From assembly GCA_031310005.1 (NCBI GenBank), contig CM062383.1, positions 2,666,001 to 2,730,000 on the forward strand: a stretch of DNA of 64,000 bases. Reading direction: 5' to 3'. Under the pieces are notes generated by a model. The model did no database searches and had not been told where the DNA came from. It saw only the letters and a program-made list of their open reading frames with translations. This document shows, in pieces, positions 33,616-45,354 of the stretch (its first letter is position 1; each line of letters opens with the position of its first letter). The DNA comes from Dactylellina haptotyla (taxonomy: Eukaryota; Ascomycota; Orbiliomycetes; Orbiliales; Orbiliaceae). Position numbers and translations under genes: made by a program.

Positions 33616-36378
33616 CTAAAAGCAGCTGCTGAAATCTAAATTCAACATGTCGACGATGGGACCTGAACTTCCCATCCAGTTTCCGAAAAATGTACTCATG
33701 GCTTCAACATCGCCCTCGCTCCAGCCAGCCCCTTCTTCGCCTTCAAAATCTTGCATGAAAATATCCGGCAACTGACCGTAGGTGCTGACAGCTTCAGCCC
33801 TACCTAGTCCTTCGCCTCCAAGGTTTAGAATATTATGGTCCTGAGGCAACAGCAAAGTGTTCGATTGATGCGAATACGTGCCTAGCACAGCGCCAGCAGC
33901 ATGCTGATGATGGCTATCGACAAGAGCTTTCGCAACTCGACAGAATACTTTAGTAACTTCGTATAGGCGTCTAGAGTCCTTCGAGACGTCGGCAATCGGT
34001 TCGATCGAGTCGAGGAAATCCTGAAGTAGTTTTACATCGCTCAAAGAATTCGACGCGATGCAGTGCAAAAATACTACGATGAGTGGAGTAAATGAGGTAT
34101 ACATGAGGATCCTGTGCGAAGAGTTAGCGGATCTCGCAAAGGTCAAACGGTCTCTCGGAAAACATGAAAATTAAACATACCAAGACACGTAGGTATCCAT
34201 TTGATTCAATCCAGCTTTGTTTCTGAAGATTGGTAGGAATTTAAGATGGCAGTGAAGCCCTGTTGTCGCGGCTTCGAAACATGCGGCTGTGATTTCGGTG
34301 TTGCGGGTACCCTCTCCCATGGATGCTGCGCGATGTAGGGTACACTGGACCGAGTAGTATATTATATCGGTGGGCCCGAAGAAGAGGTCGAAATATTCCG
34401 GATAGTAAATGGGACGACAGTCTTCTGGTGCCTAATTTAGACGAGTATCAGCAAGATATCAATCATTAGCTTTGCATTATTATTTTCGTACCGTGATCAG
34501 TCTCTGAACCTCCCGCCATTCTTCTAGCCACGGAACAAGTTGGGCATCAAGGTCTGCTATTATTTGGTGGCGTTCGGCTTGTGATTTCTTCAGAGCGGTT
34601 GCTGAATAGAGTTGATCATAGACCCTGCCCTGAAGTCTACTCAGATATATGAAAGTAACGGAAGCTCGGTCCCACGGGGCTACGGCGTCGTTAGTCGACA
34701 CGGAAAAATATTCTGTGTCAATATCATAGTCTTGGAAGTTTGACGCGCGTCCTAAATTAAGGGACAGGTTCTTATCGACACCGTAAAGAGACCAAAAGAG
34801 ATGTCGCTTCTCATCTGCCAATTCAGGAGTGTCGCCCTTGAAGGATCGTTCACGGTGGTAACCGAGCGTATGCACATGTCTAGCGGCGGCTGAGCAAAGC
34901 GTCCATGAGAGTAGGGGTTTGGATGCCAGCTGAGCAAAAACAACCTATGCGTTCGATTGAGTTAGTAATACTGTTTCGAACCGGAATATTCAAATTTAAG
35001 AATGCTAACCCCCAATAGTAGAGCTTTGATGTTGTCAATATCTGGTACTGCCAGGACTTCGTAACTCTGACACCCAATATGTAGGTTTTTTTCACACAAC
35101 CTGATGAAAGTGCCTGCATCCCAGCCATTTAATATCGGGTCATTCAAAGAAGCGTATTCCTGAATTAGAAACAACAGTAGTCCATGCATCGAAGTGAGCT
35201 GACCCAAGGTCACAGGTTCCGTTGGAAAATAGACTGCTTGGCATATTTTCTCGAGGGCCATTTGATCTCGCATGGCGTATGCGAGATAATGTACCGAGGG
35301 GTATTCTAGGGAGGCCAGGAATCTTAGATAAATGTTCTAAAGATATTTTAGAAGATACAAAGAATGATATATTACCCCTCAGTTTCCTTAGCAAGGTTAT
35401 CACAAATTGCGCAGGAAGCAGCTCCATGGGAGGTAGCGATTTAGGTTTCTCGTCCGCCTCGAACCATATATCATCAAAACCGGTTGATAGCCCATCCACC
35501 GACGACGTATTCATCAGGTCTTTCAATGAGCTCAGCGCATCAAGAATTTCGATAGATTGTTGACTCTGACTAGCAGATATACCGACGAGCTCCCCCGCCA
35601 AAACCGTTTGGGTCGCAAATGAGGAGTCTCCTTCGAACGATGCTGGGGCCGGAGTCTGCGCAGAGGTTGTTACGCCATCTGAGGGAGAGCTATTGCTATT
35701 CGACATACGAAAAGGCGAAACATTTTCTTTGGAGCTGGCCTCTACTTCAGTCCGGGATTTCCGGTAATCCGTCATATGGAGCGGGTCATTGATGGAGAGG
35801 TTTTTGACCAGTTGCTCTATGGAGATCAACCGGCTATTGATTTCTTCAATAGATCGTTGGCTGTCATGGAAGACGATTAATGACCGAGTCATTGTAAGAT
35901 TTTGGTGAGGAGGACAGTATCGCATACTAATTTGAAGAAAGGACGACTCGAGGACGATGCTCGACCACTCGCTTCGCGGGGCGGCAGTCGAGGTTTGATG
36001 TTATACAATTTGAGCACGGATCTTGTCGGTTACATTTTACCTATCGGCGTAAATCGGCGAAAATGTTAGAAACCCCATGATAAGTTTGTGAAAGGGATGC
36101 ACCAAGATACGAATATCATAAAAGAGCCATGGATCCCCGCGCATGAAGAAACGTGCATTTTGTGATATTTTGGGAAGAACAACGCACTTTTCGCCGCCGA
36201 CAATTCTCACACTATTCAGAAATGGATAAATATCCGTTAGCAATCAAGGTTCCTGCAGGGTCAAACTATGCATATCAATCAGTATTAAGCCAAAGTTGAG
36301 GGTACTTACAGCTTGGGTCAACACACCCGAGGACAGGTTCATGGCGCTGGACCCGCTGGGCGTGCTCTGGAAATCCAT
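33616..36378 (-). CDS. Zn2Cys6 fungal-specific transcription factor
   Basis: Eight exons: 36378..36310, 36211..36188, 36040..35928, 35860..35376, 35305..35010, 34944..34492, 34431..34181 and 34111..33616, giving 728 residues. The zinc cluster is built across exons 2 and 3: CENCRRRK then VKCNRQDPCSNC and ITSNLDC (C-x2-C-x6-C-x5-C-x2-C-x6-C, residues ~24-50), a binuclear DNA-binding domain. A short coiled-coil-like helix follows (INSRLISIEQLVKNLS). The middle part is a fungal-specific transcription factor (MHR) domain: LLPAQFVITLLRKL, LASKPLLSWTLCSAAARHVHTLGYHRE, DEKRHLFWSLYGVDKNLSLNLGR. The C terminus has an acidic Trp segment. Exon 2 is only 24 nt. Regulated genes are unknown; no biosynthetic cluster is adjacent. 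Confidence 0.9.
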
Positions 36379-37415
36379 TCTGCGGACTGAAACAAAACGA
36401 TAAACTTCTTGGTATTAGGATCTGGATATTTCGGACTCCGTGGAACTTTAGCCCCTCCAATGTCCGCGGACTCTGAGTGTCCTTTAAAGGATACGGGTAG
36501 CGTTTTTAACAATAAAATGTCGAATGCGGCGTCCGCGGGGTCCGGGATTGAACCACCGAAATAGGACGAATTAGGATACGTCGCACGAGGGGCGCTTGGC
36601 ATGCATGTTCCACGCGGCGCTGCCGTGATAAGGCTGGCTTGCATACCCACGATGATGAGTCTTTCAATCTATTATGTCAGCCGGGGACGCGAGAGATTGC
36701 AGGTGATGAGACGACGTAATGGAGCCCTCGTCACCCAATCCGAGTGGTTCTCACGGTTTCCGAGTCCCGAAACGGGTCGCAGATAGCCGTCCTTTGCGCG
36801 CAATTGCAAGTGCGACGTTGTATTTGAGTTCTTGAAACGAAACTTCGGATAAAGAGCACTGATAATGTGGGGAAAGTCGTCACAATACTGCGTGTTCATA
36901 TACGTTCGATGGAGCTGAATAGCTGATTACGATACAGTCCCAAAGAAATTGAAATTAAGCCTGCGTAGACACATACGATATGTCGATATCAGTCCAAATA
37001 ATGCAAAGGATGTTTGCAAGAGAGCCTCTTGGATAGCCTTGGCGCCATTGGAATGTGTTGCCTGGACGCGTTGCCGTGTTGCTCAAACCAGCCAGCTTCC
37101 TCATCAGGCAATTTGTGACAAACATGTGCCCAACACCTGCCAGCATGCCACAGATTAGATCAGATAAGATGGGAAGCTTGATCAAGATCTTGATCAGATA
37201 AGATTAGGTCTCTCCTCCCAGCAAACCCTCTTAGCGTTCTCCATTCCACCAACACAATAATGAGTTCGCCCAGCTCTGGCTTGGGAGCTGGGATACAAAT
37301 ATTTCGCGCCAACATCCATCGACAATATCTTCAATATCGAAACACCCTATCACCAACCTCAGCCGCCAAATTCCCGGAAACCCTTTCTAGTTTCAACGTA
37401 CCATCAACAGTCATC
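36379..37415. other. Divergent promoter region between the Zn2Cys6 and RPS5 genes
   Basis: About 1 kb shared upstream region of two divergently transcribed genes. It contains the GATA-type direct repeat at 37158-37204 and an upstream in-frame ATG for RPS5 at 37260. A minus-strand open frame at 36339-36650 overlaps the first transcription factor exon in another frame and is not supported as a gene. Confidence 0.6.
37158..37204. promoter_or_regulatory. Direct repeat of GATCAGATAAGAT in the RPS5 promoter
   Basis: The 13-mer occurs at 37158-37170 and 37192-37204, 34 bp apart, with the nested palindromes TTGATCAA and AAGATCTT between the copies. Each copy has an AGATAA core, the site type bound by GATA factors. 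It lies about 210-260 bp upstream of the RPS5 start. Regulatory function is inferred. Confidence 0.5.
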
Positions 37416-38179
37416 ATGTCTGACGTCGAAGAAGTCGAGGTTGAGGCCCCAGTTCTCAACACCAACGTCCTCCCCAAGGAAGTCACCGACGAGATTGGTG
37501 CTATCAAGCTCTTCAACAAGTGGAGCTACGAAGATGTCCGCGTCACCGACATCTCCCTTGAGTATGCTGCTCTTCCGTTGCTATCTGGATTGGTATGATT
37601 TCATATTCTAACAGCTCGCAGGGACTACATCCAAATCCAGGCCCCAGTCTACATTCCTCACTCCGCTGGTCGTTATGCCACCAAGCGTTTCCGTAAGGCC
37701 AAGTGCCCAATCATCGAGCGTCTCACCAACTCTCTCATGATGAACGGCCGCAACAACGGCAAGAAGCTCATGGCTGTCCGAATTGTCAAGCACTCCTTCG
37801 AGATCATCCACCTCCTCACCGACCTCAACCCCATCCAGGTTGCTGTTGATGCCATTGTCAACTGCGGTCCCCGTGAAGATTCCACCCGTATCGGAAGCGC
37901 TGGTACCGTCAGACGTCAAGCTGTCGATGTTTCCCCTCTCCGCCGTGTCAACCAGGCCATTCACCTTTTGACCATTGGTGCCCGTGAAGCCGCCTTCCGT
38001 AACGTCAAGACCATCGCTGAATGCTTGGCTGAAGAGTTGATCAACGCCGCCAAGGGATCCTCCAACTCCTATGCCATCAAGAAGAAGGACGAACTCGAGC
38101 GGTATGTTTCCACAAGATCGGGGATCTTTCAACTTGTCATACTAATATCTCATATAGTGTCGCCAAGTCCAATCGGTAA
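37416..38179 (+). CDS. RPS5: 40S ribosomal protein S5 (uS7)
   Basis: Three exons: 37416..37561, 37622..38101 and 38158..38179, 215 residues, about the usual length of eukaryotic uS7. It sits in the 40S head near the E site. Diagnostic stretches: [99 protein letters not shown] and the C-terminal VAKSNR. Intron 1 is 60 bp and intron 2 is 56 bp; the last exon holds only seven codons and the stop. The start MSDVEE was chosen as the conserved one. An in-frame ATG at 37260, with no intervening stop, would add 52 residues. Confidence 0.97.
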
Positions 38180-39708
38180 ACGCTTCGTTTTACGACCTCT
38201 ATCAAAAGCACCTTTTCTTTCTTCTCATGTTATATATTTATTCCTACCATTAATGGGACTTTTTCACTTCAACAACATTGCTTTACCGGAGTTTAGGCGG
38301 ATCGGACTCATGATGACACGAAATGGAATTCATTGGCCACTAAAGGTTCTCACCCAAACTCCCTAATAAAAAACTTGCAGAGAAGTAGCAAGGTCTCGCC
38401 CTGCCCATGTAGAACATTGAAAATCGCAAGGTTTCGCCCTGCAAAGCAGGTATCGATTTTATCTTCAGAAGGCTCGACAGCATCCCATCTGTCTGTGGCT
38501 TGGAGTTGGATCAAACGACACGAACTTGAATAGTGGGATGGTTGGAGACGACATGCTTCTAATATGCTGTTGATATCCTTATTCCCAACTATAATGCCGT
38601 AGCCCAGTGTAAACATCCGTAGTCCCTAAAGGTTTACTCTTATGTTGTACTATTAAATTGTATAAAGTCGAAAAAAATATAAGATATTTTAAAATTTTCT
38701 CAGATCAATTGCTTTAGTATTTCTGTTTGCGTAAATCCATGGAGTCACTTTTTACAAAAATCGTAGGTGCATGTGTCTCGGAGGCTCGTATAACCGTGTG
38801 TTATGTTCGTATTGTCCTTGGGCTATGATGTAATATCAAAGGGTTGAACACCTTTTCCGTGACTAAGAACCCTGGAGGGAAACAATCTCTCCAAGTCTGA
38901 AGTCTCCGCCCTCAGGTATCCCCCCCAAGCCGGAATCGGTCAGACTTTTGGGTCCCGAGCGAAACGAGATGAATCATACATCGTGTCTTCGGATCGCCAA
39001 GGGCTTCTATGTGCGCCCAGGCAATTAGCCAAGCGACTGCCGCGCAGCGCAGCCTCGTTGAAAAAGTTTCGCGCAACCACGGACTCCTCGGACCCCGCGC
39101 ACCTCCCGTGCATCTTCAACCTATAACAGCCACCCCGAACGTCCGTTTTCTATGAAATCCGAGAACATAGATGCCTTCATAAAGATTTCGCGTTCCGGAG
39201 GGCGATTACCGTATATTCTATCAATACTCACTTTTAATTCTTCAATATAATATTAATATCAAGAGTCTTCGCATCTCTTGCTTCCGCATTAATATTTTGA
39301 CTCACCAGAGACACAATATCTACGGTCTCCTACTTTTCTTTATAACGTTATAGATTTTCTCGGCGTATTTTAATCGGTGCTTTGCATTCATTTCATTACC
39401 CCGGCTCTCTTCGTCCTTTATTTTCGGCCAAACAGAATTTCAGATTATGTAAGGAGCTACTCAGGATCCAACATATCAACACATGCATCGGGCTAACTTT
39501 ATCGCGATCGTGAAGAATATATTTTAAGGGTTGTTTACCAGATTCGGATTCTCAGGGTTACTCTCACGAGGACACGAGAATAGTCTTACCTATCCTCTAA
39601 GGATATATCTTAAACAGCCATAGTATTTTAATACTTTTGTCGCCACCTAGTGCTCTCGACGTTGAGATATAGCCAGTTGAAGACCTTCGTGGTCAACCCT
39701 ATCTCAAA
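38180..39708. other. Intergenic between the RPS5 and ABC transporter genes
   Basis: 3' flank of RPS5 and about 1.5 kb upstream of the transporter. An imperfect 17-mer direct repeat lies at 38388-38404 and 38426-38442 (one mismatch). The rest is AT-rich with no coding signal. Confidence 0.55.
38388..38442. repeat. Imperfect 17-bp direct repeat
   Basis: GCAAGGTCTCGCCCTGC at 38388-38404 and GCAAGGTTTCGCCCTGC at 38426-38442, with a 38-bp period, about 210 bp after the RPS5 stop. Confidence 0.8.
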
Positions 39709-42700
39709 ATGTCAACCACACCTTCAAAAGAAGCCACGCTATCCAACAGCGACAAGCTTGAAGAAGAAGGGGTTGTGGCTCCCAAAGATACGCCCACCGC
39801 ACGAAGTAGTGGAGAAGCCACCGTCGTTATTCCTGATGAAGCTGAGGAAGACGCTCGAAAGAAAAAGGAAGAAGAGGAAAAAGGTGGTTTTGGACCATAT
39901 TGGGTATATTATTTAGGTCTCGAAGAACGAAGAATCTAATACTAACGAAAGCATATCGTATCTAGAGAGTTTTCACCTATGCATCCCCGGTTGATCGCGT
40001 TCTCTATGCTATCAGCATATTGACCGCTATTGCTAGCGGCGCAGCGATGCCCCTGATGACAATCTTATTTGGTCGATTTACTGCAAAATTCAACAACTAC
40101 GCCTCGAACCCGGGTCCAGATCAGGGTGCTCAATTCACTCGTGACGTGAACTCTTTCCTCTTATACTTCGTCTACCTTTTTCTCGGTCGGTTTTTCGCAA
40201 CATACATCGCGACAACATGTATCACCATAGCCGCTACCCGGACAGTCAGAAACATAAGAGAAAAGTTCTTGGAACATCTCCTTCGCATGGAAATATCGCA
40301 TTTTGATAAAGCGGATAACGGCGCAACGGCAACCCAGGTCACTACTAATGGTAACAGGATCAATTCGGGTATAGCCGAAAAGCTGGTTCTGGTTATTCAA
40401 TCTATTTCCATGTTCCTTGCTGCATTCATAGTCGCCGTAGTAGCACAGTGGAAACTCGCTCTAATTACAATGTCGGTCATTCCGGTTATTGTTATTGTTG
40501 TTGCCGTTTGTATCAGTTTGGATTCGACGAATGAGGCGACAATTATGAAACTGTACTCCAGATCGTCTGCTCTCGCTCAAGAAACATTTTCATCTATCCG
40601 GGCTGTTCACGCGTTCTTTGCTCATGGAAAAATGCTCGATAAATACGACGAATATTTGGAGAAGGCCCATAAAGTCGGAAATAAGAAGAGTCCGATATAC
40701 GGAGTTTTATTTTCTGTGGAGTATTTCTGCACGTATGCAGGAACGGCACTCGCTTTCTGGCAAGGTCATAGGATGTATCGCAGTGGAGAGATTAAGGACG
40801 TTGGAGTTGTCTTCACGCAAGTAACCCTAAATATTAGACCTACAGAGATAGAGATAGCTAACAGCCCCTATTTTAGTGTCGAACTCGCCATGATGATGGC
40901 ATCGACCTCGTTGACTATTATCTCTCCGCAATTTCTGGCATTGGCCGGAGCTGCAGCCGCGGCATCCGAACTTTTTGCAGTTCTCGATAAGCCCAGCCAG
41001 TTAGACCCTCTCGACAAAGGCGGTGATAAACCCGATTCTTGCATTGGAGATATTGAAATTACAAACGTCAATTTCGCCTACCCATCCAGACCAACAGCCC
41101 AAGTTCTAAAAGACTTCACTATCAAGTTTCCAGCTGGGAAGACTACCGCTTTGGTTGGCGCTAGTGGCTCCGGTAAGAGCACCTGTGTTGGTCTTCTTGA
41201 AAGATGGTACGAGCCTCTATCGGGAACCATCAAGCTGGACGGCAAGGAATTGAAGGAGTACAATGTGAAATGGTTGAGATCACAAATCAGACTTGTACAG
41301 CAAGAACCAGTTCTCTTTGCTGGAAGCGTATTTGAGAATGTCTCAAGAGGCTTATTGGATCACCAACGCGCACTCCCAATCGAAGAACAACGAAAGTTAG
41401 TTGAAGAAGCATGCATTTTGAGCAATGCTCACGATTTTATTACCCAACTACCCGACGGATACGACACCCAAGTTGGCGAAAGAGCAGGGAAGCTCAGTGG
41501 TGGCCAAAAGCAGAGAGTCGCAATCGCCCGAAGCATCATTTCTAATCCAAAGATTCTTCTCTTGGATGAAGCCACCAGTGCCCTCGATCCTAGAGCCGAA
41601 AAGGTTGTGCAGGATGCTCTCAACCGAGTCTCTGAGGGGCGTACTACCGTTACCATTGCCCATAGACTTTCCACTATCAAGCGAGCGGAGAACATCGCGG
41701 TCATGTCGAATGGAGAAATTGTCGAACAGGGTACTCACGAGGAACTTGTGGCTTTGGACAGACACTATGCCGCCCTGGTGCGTGCCCAGGATCTCGGAGA
41801 CAAAGGAGAGAAATCTGCCGGATGGACCTCCGACCAGGAGGAAGGCGATGATGAGGACGAAAAGTTGCTTCTCAGTCGGACTAAGACTGTCGCTTCCAAG
41901 GCAGAAGCCTCGGCTAATGCAAGGAAAGCTGCAACAGAAGGTACCCTCCACTACGGCATATTTAGATGTATCTGGATTCTTCTCAGCGAGCAAAAGGGCA
42001 TCTACGGCCAAATGGCACTCGTCATTTTCCTTTCCGCAGCCGGTGCTGCTGTATACCCCGCTCAGGCTATTCTATTCTCTCGTGTTTTCAATGTTTTCGT
42101 TCTGACGGATAACGGTGAAGCTAATAAGGAGGCTAATTTCTGGGCTCTCATGTTCTTCGTGTTGGCTATTGGAAATGTTGTCGTCTACGGACCTATGGGT
42201 TGGATCGTTAACCTCGAAGCCCAGACCATCAGTCACAAGTATCGAAAAGAAATCATGGAAATCGCACTCCGACAAGATATGATCTTTTATGATCTCGAAG
42301 AAAACGCTTCGGGAGCTCTCACCGCGAAGCTCTCGGCTTTCCCGCAGCAGCTCACCGAATTGATTTCGATGAACCTCCCATTAATGTTAATGGTTATTTT
42401 CAATGTCCTCGGAAGCTCGATATTGGCGTTGGCATATGGGTGGAAGTTGTCACTTGTTGTCATCGCTGGTGGGATGATTCCTCTGATGGCTGCTGGATAC
42501 TACCGAATCCGACTTGAGCTCAAGCTTGACGAATCGAATGGCGACCGATTTGCACAAAGTGCTTCTATTGCCAGCGAAGCGGTGGCCGCTATCCGTACTG
42601 TTGCTTCTCTTGCCATTGAAGAACAGATCCTCAAGAACTTCAACAGCAAGCTAGGGGAAGTTGTCTCAAATTCCTTTAGAACTATTCTCTTCAGGATGTT

Positions 42701-43790
42701 CTTCTACTCTATTTCGCAATCACTCGACTTTCTTTCAATGGCTCTAGGTTTCTGGTATGGTGCCAAGCTCCTAGCTAGCGGCGAATATGATGCATCTACA
42801 TTCTACATCATATTTATCGGCATTATATTTGCAGGCCAGGCCGCTGGACAGTTCTTCGGTTACACTACTAGTATGACAAAGGCGGCCGAGGGTGCTAACT
42901 ACATTCTCTGGATGAGAACTTTACGACCTACTATTGCTGTAACGCCAGATAATCAGGATAAAGGACCAGATGGTGACAATGACCTTGCTTTGGAAAGCTT
43001 GGATTTCGCGTATCCTCAAAGACAACAAAACCGTGTCTTGAAAGGAATCGACATCAATGTAAGAATCTAACCCACTTCATTAAACCCATACGCACAATTT
43101 CTGACATTGGTAATTTAGATTGAACCCTCCAAATTCATCGCTCTTGTTGGTGCCTCTGGATGCGGAAAAACCACAATCATCTCACTTCTCGAACGATACT
43201 ACGATCCAACATCCGGCTGTATTCGACTCGGTTCTCAAGACATCAAATCCTTCTCTCCAAAATTATATCGAAAACACTTGTCGCTCGTCCAGCAGGAACC
43301 TACTTTATACCAAGGCTCTGTGAAAGAGAACATATCTCTCGGCTTGGAAGAAGAACCCACCAAGGAGCAACTCGAAAAAGCATGCAGAATGGCGAACGCT
43401 TACGACTTTGTAATGGGCTTGCCAGAAGGCTTCAACACCCCCTGCGGATCTTACGGAGCCCAGTTTAGCGGTGGACAACGGCAGCGTATTGCTATTGCTC
43501 GAGCTTTAATCCGAAATCCTAGAATCTTGTTACTGGACGAGGCTACCAGCGCGCTTGATACCCAAAGTGAGAGACTAGTCCAAGGAGCTATTGACGAAGC
43601 GAAAGGAGAGACCGGTCGTATTACAATTGCGGTAGCGCATAGACTTAGTACCGTCGTCAAGGCAGATACTATTTATGTCTTTGCAAACGGCAGGATTGCA
43701 GAACAAGGAACCCATCAGGAATTATTGAAAAAGAAAGGGAGATATTTCGAAATGTGTTTAGCGCAAAGTTTGGACCGAAGTGTCAGTTAA
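39709..43790 (+). CDS. Full-size ABCB (MDR/P-glycoprotein type) ABC transporter
   Basis: Four exons: 39709..39903, 39966..40816, 40877..43058 and 43119..43790, 1299 residues, organised TMD1-NBD1-TMD2-NBD2. NBD1 has Walker A GASGSGKST (~443), signature LSGGQKQR (~554) and Walker B ILLLDEATSALD (~574). NBD2 has GASGCGKTT (~1087), FSGGQRQR and ILLLDEATSALD. Both sites look intact, so it should be an active exporter of hydrophobic compounds, at the plasma or vacuolar membrane. The charged N terminus (EEDARKKKEEEEK) is usual for fungal ABCB proteins. Intron 2 (40817..40876, 60 bp) is a GC-AG intron that can be read through in frame; removing it restores VFTVELAMMMASTSL, which fits the family. Substrate unknown; no biosynthetic cluster is nearby. 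Confidence 0.95.
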
Positions 43791-44103
43791 ATGTAGGTTT
43801 TTTGATCCGCCAGTTCTGTTTAGAGATCTTCTGGGATATTTTGTCTGTCGCTTGTGAACGGGGTACAGTAGCTCCACTCTTTTCTCTTATCATTTCTTTT
43901 GTCCTTTTTCGCATATATTGGAGCAAAAAGGTGGACGCCATATACACCATCTGTCACGGTAACTACAACATATTCTCTACACATATATCGGGGCTTAAAT
44001 GTATAATAGATATTTTTAATGTATAAAGCTACACTAATATATATTGCATATATGATCCAATGGGGTTTCATCAACCTCTAGTGTTTTCTGGTAAGTATAG
44101 ATC
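43791..44103. other. Convergent 3' region
   Basis: Shared 3' flank of the ABC transporter gene (plus) and secreted-protein gene 5 (minus). AT-rich with AATATA-like tracts; no gene. Confidence 0.6.
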
Positions 44104-45069
44104 TCAATCTGGGTCGTTCAAAATATCCTCAAGGGTTGGATCTTTCTGCTTCTCAAGATCCTGTAGCGTTGATTGCCCCGGATAGTGCACAAGAGGGTTC
44201 AGCTCAATCATGTTCGGGTTGTTCTTTCTTGTAGGGGCAGGCCCGTACCGGAACCTCTCTCTAGCCAGTTTCCCAATTTTGATCTTTCGTTCATATTCCC
44301 GGATGAGGTCTTTTCTTAAATCCGATTCCGTACCTTCTGCGGTTTCTCCAAGGAGTAGATTTTCTTCTGCGGGGAATTGCTTTGCCAATGCTTGCCAACT
44401 ACTTTGAAGCGACAATCTATCTTCGTCTTCCATCCCGAATAAATCTACGTTCAATAATTCCCTATGTTTTGTCTCTTTCCAAAACTCCACGGACAACGGG
44501 TTATCTTCCACCGCAATTACACCTTCCGCGATACGCCACTCGCTCTTAGTCCCATCGGGTAAGGTGTATCTGAATGCCGCATCGCCAGGGTCTAGACCCA
44601 ACTCCGTGACAAGAGACCACAGAGAACTGGTATATCCGATATTTTCAACCAAAGTGTAGAAATTCGGCGCCTTAAAGCTCGTGATACCTTTATCTTTGCC
44701 ATCTATTAATTCTATTCGAGTTAAATCAGGTGCTACTGTTTGCTCGACGGTCCCGGATAACTGATAATATCGAATCACTAGAGCAAGATTAGAATGAGTG
44801 CAGTCGTCGCCGGTGTAGAATGCGATTCCTTGAGGCGGGTTGCCTTCTTTGGGACCACTCCGAACTCTTATTGCCGCGATTTCTGAGTTATCGCCTGATT
44901 CGATTTCGTTACAATAGTGATCTGTCGGTTGGCTTGTAAAGTACTCGTTTGATTCTAATAACGGGTAACCTGAGAAGCCCTGGAAGTTTATAAGATAGCC
45001 ATTGGAAGGTACTATGAATGGTAGTAGGACAACTAGGGGGGTTGCTCTAAGAATTTCATTCGGAGCCAT
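44104..45069 (-). CDS. Secreted acidic protein, paralogous family member 5
   Basis: Single exon, 321 residues, ATG at 45069. Signal peptide (TPLVVLLPFIVPSNG) and mature start YLINF. This member shows the core domain most clearly: YCNEIE, IAAIRVRSGP, QGIAFYTGDDCTHSN and LALVIRYYQLSGTVEQTVAP, then GDAAFRYTLPDGTKSEWRIAEGVIAV. Two cysteines are placed as in member 3. The tail is charged with a helical segment (REYERKIKIGKLARERFRYG) and ends LEDILNDPD, similar to LDELEDIMLD near the end of member 6. No named family recognised. Confidence 0.83.
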   Translation of the reverse strand: MAPNEILRATPLVVLLPFIVPSNGYLINFQGFSGYPLLESNEYFTSQPTDHYCNEIESGDNSEIAAIRVRSGPKEGNPPQGIAFYTGDDCTHSNLALVIRYYQLSGTVEQTVAPDLTRIELIDGKDKGITSFKAPNFYTLVENIGYTSSLWSLVTELGLDPGDAAFRYTLPDGTKSEWRIAEGVIAVEDNPLSVEFWKETKHRELLNVDLFGMEDEDRLSLQSSWQALAKQFPAEENLLLGETAEGTESDLRKDLIREYERKIKIGKLARERFRYGPAPTRKNNPNMIELNPLVHYPGQSTLQDLEKQKDPTLEDILNDPD

Positions 45070-45354
45070 AGGTAGAATATCTCTTTCTAGGTTAACTGGT
45101 TTCGTGTAGTATGGGGGCTGATATTTGCCATGCTTTATTTGGTACTTGTTATGGGTGTACGTAACGTTGTTTGAGGTATTTAGAGATTGAAATTCTGGAA
45201 AGTTGGGCGGGTATGAGATTTTATCAAGAGAAATAACAAATTAATTATATTATTAATTATATGAAAACTATAGGGCTATTGGATATAATTTATATATTCT
45301 TAAGCGCTAGCTGCCAAAGTTCCAAATATTCACTTTGAAATGATGAAAAATATG

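Noticed and set aside
36339-36650. Minus-strand open frame upstream of the Zn2Cys6 gene as a separate small gene
   Set aside because: It overlaps the first exon of the transcription factor in another frame and has no recognisable domain; more likely leader sequence.
41448-42011. 187-codon minus-strand open frame
   Set aside because: Antisense to NBD1 and the linker of the ABC transporter, no protein-like motif.
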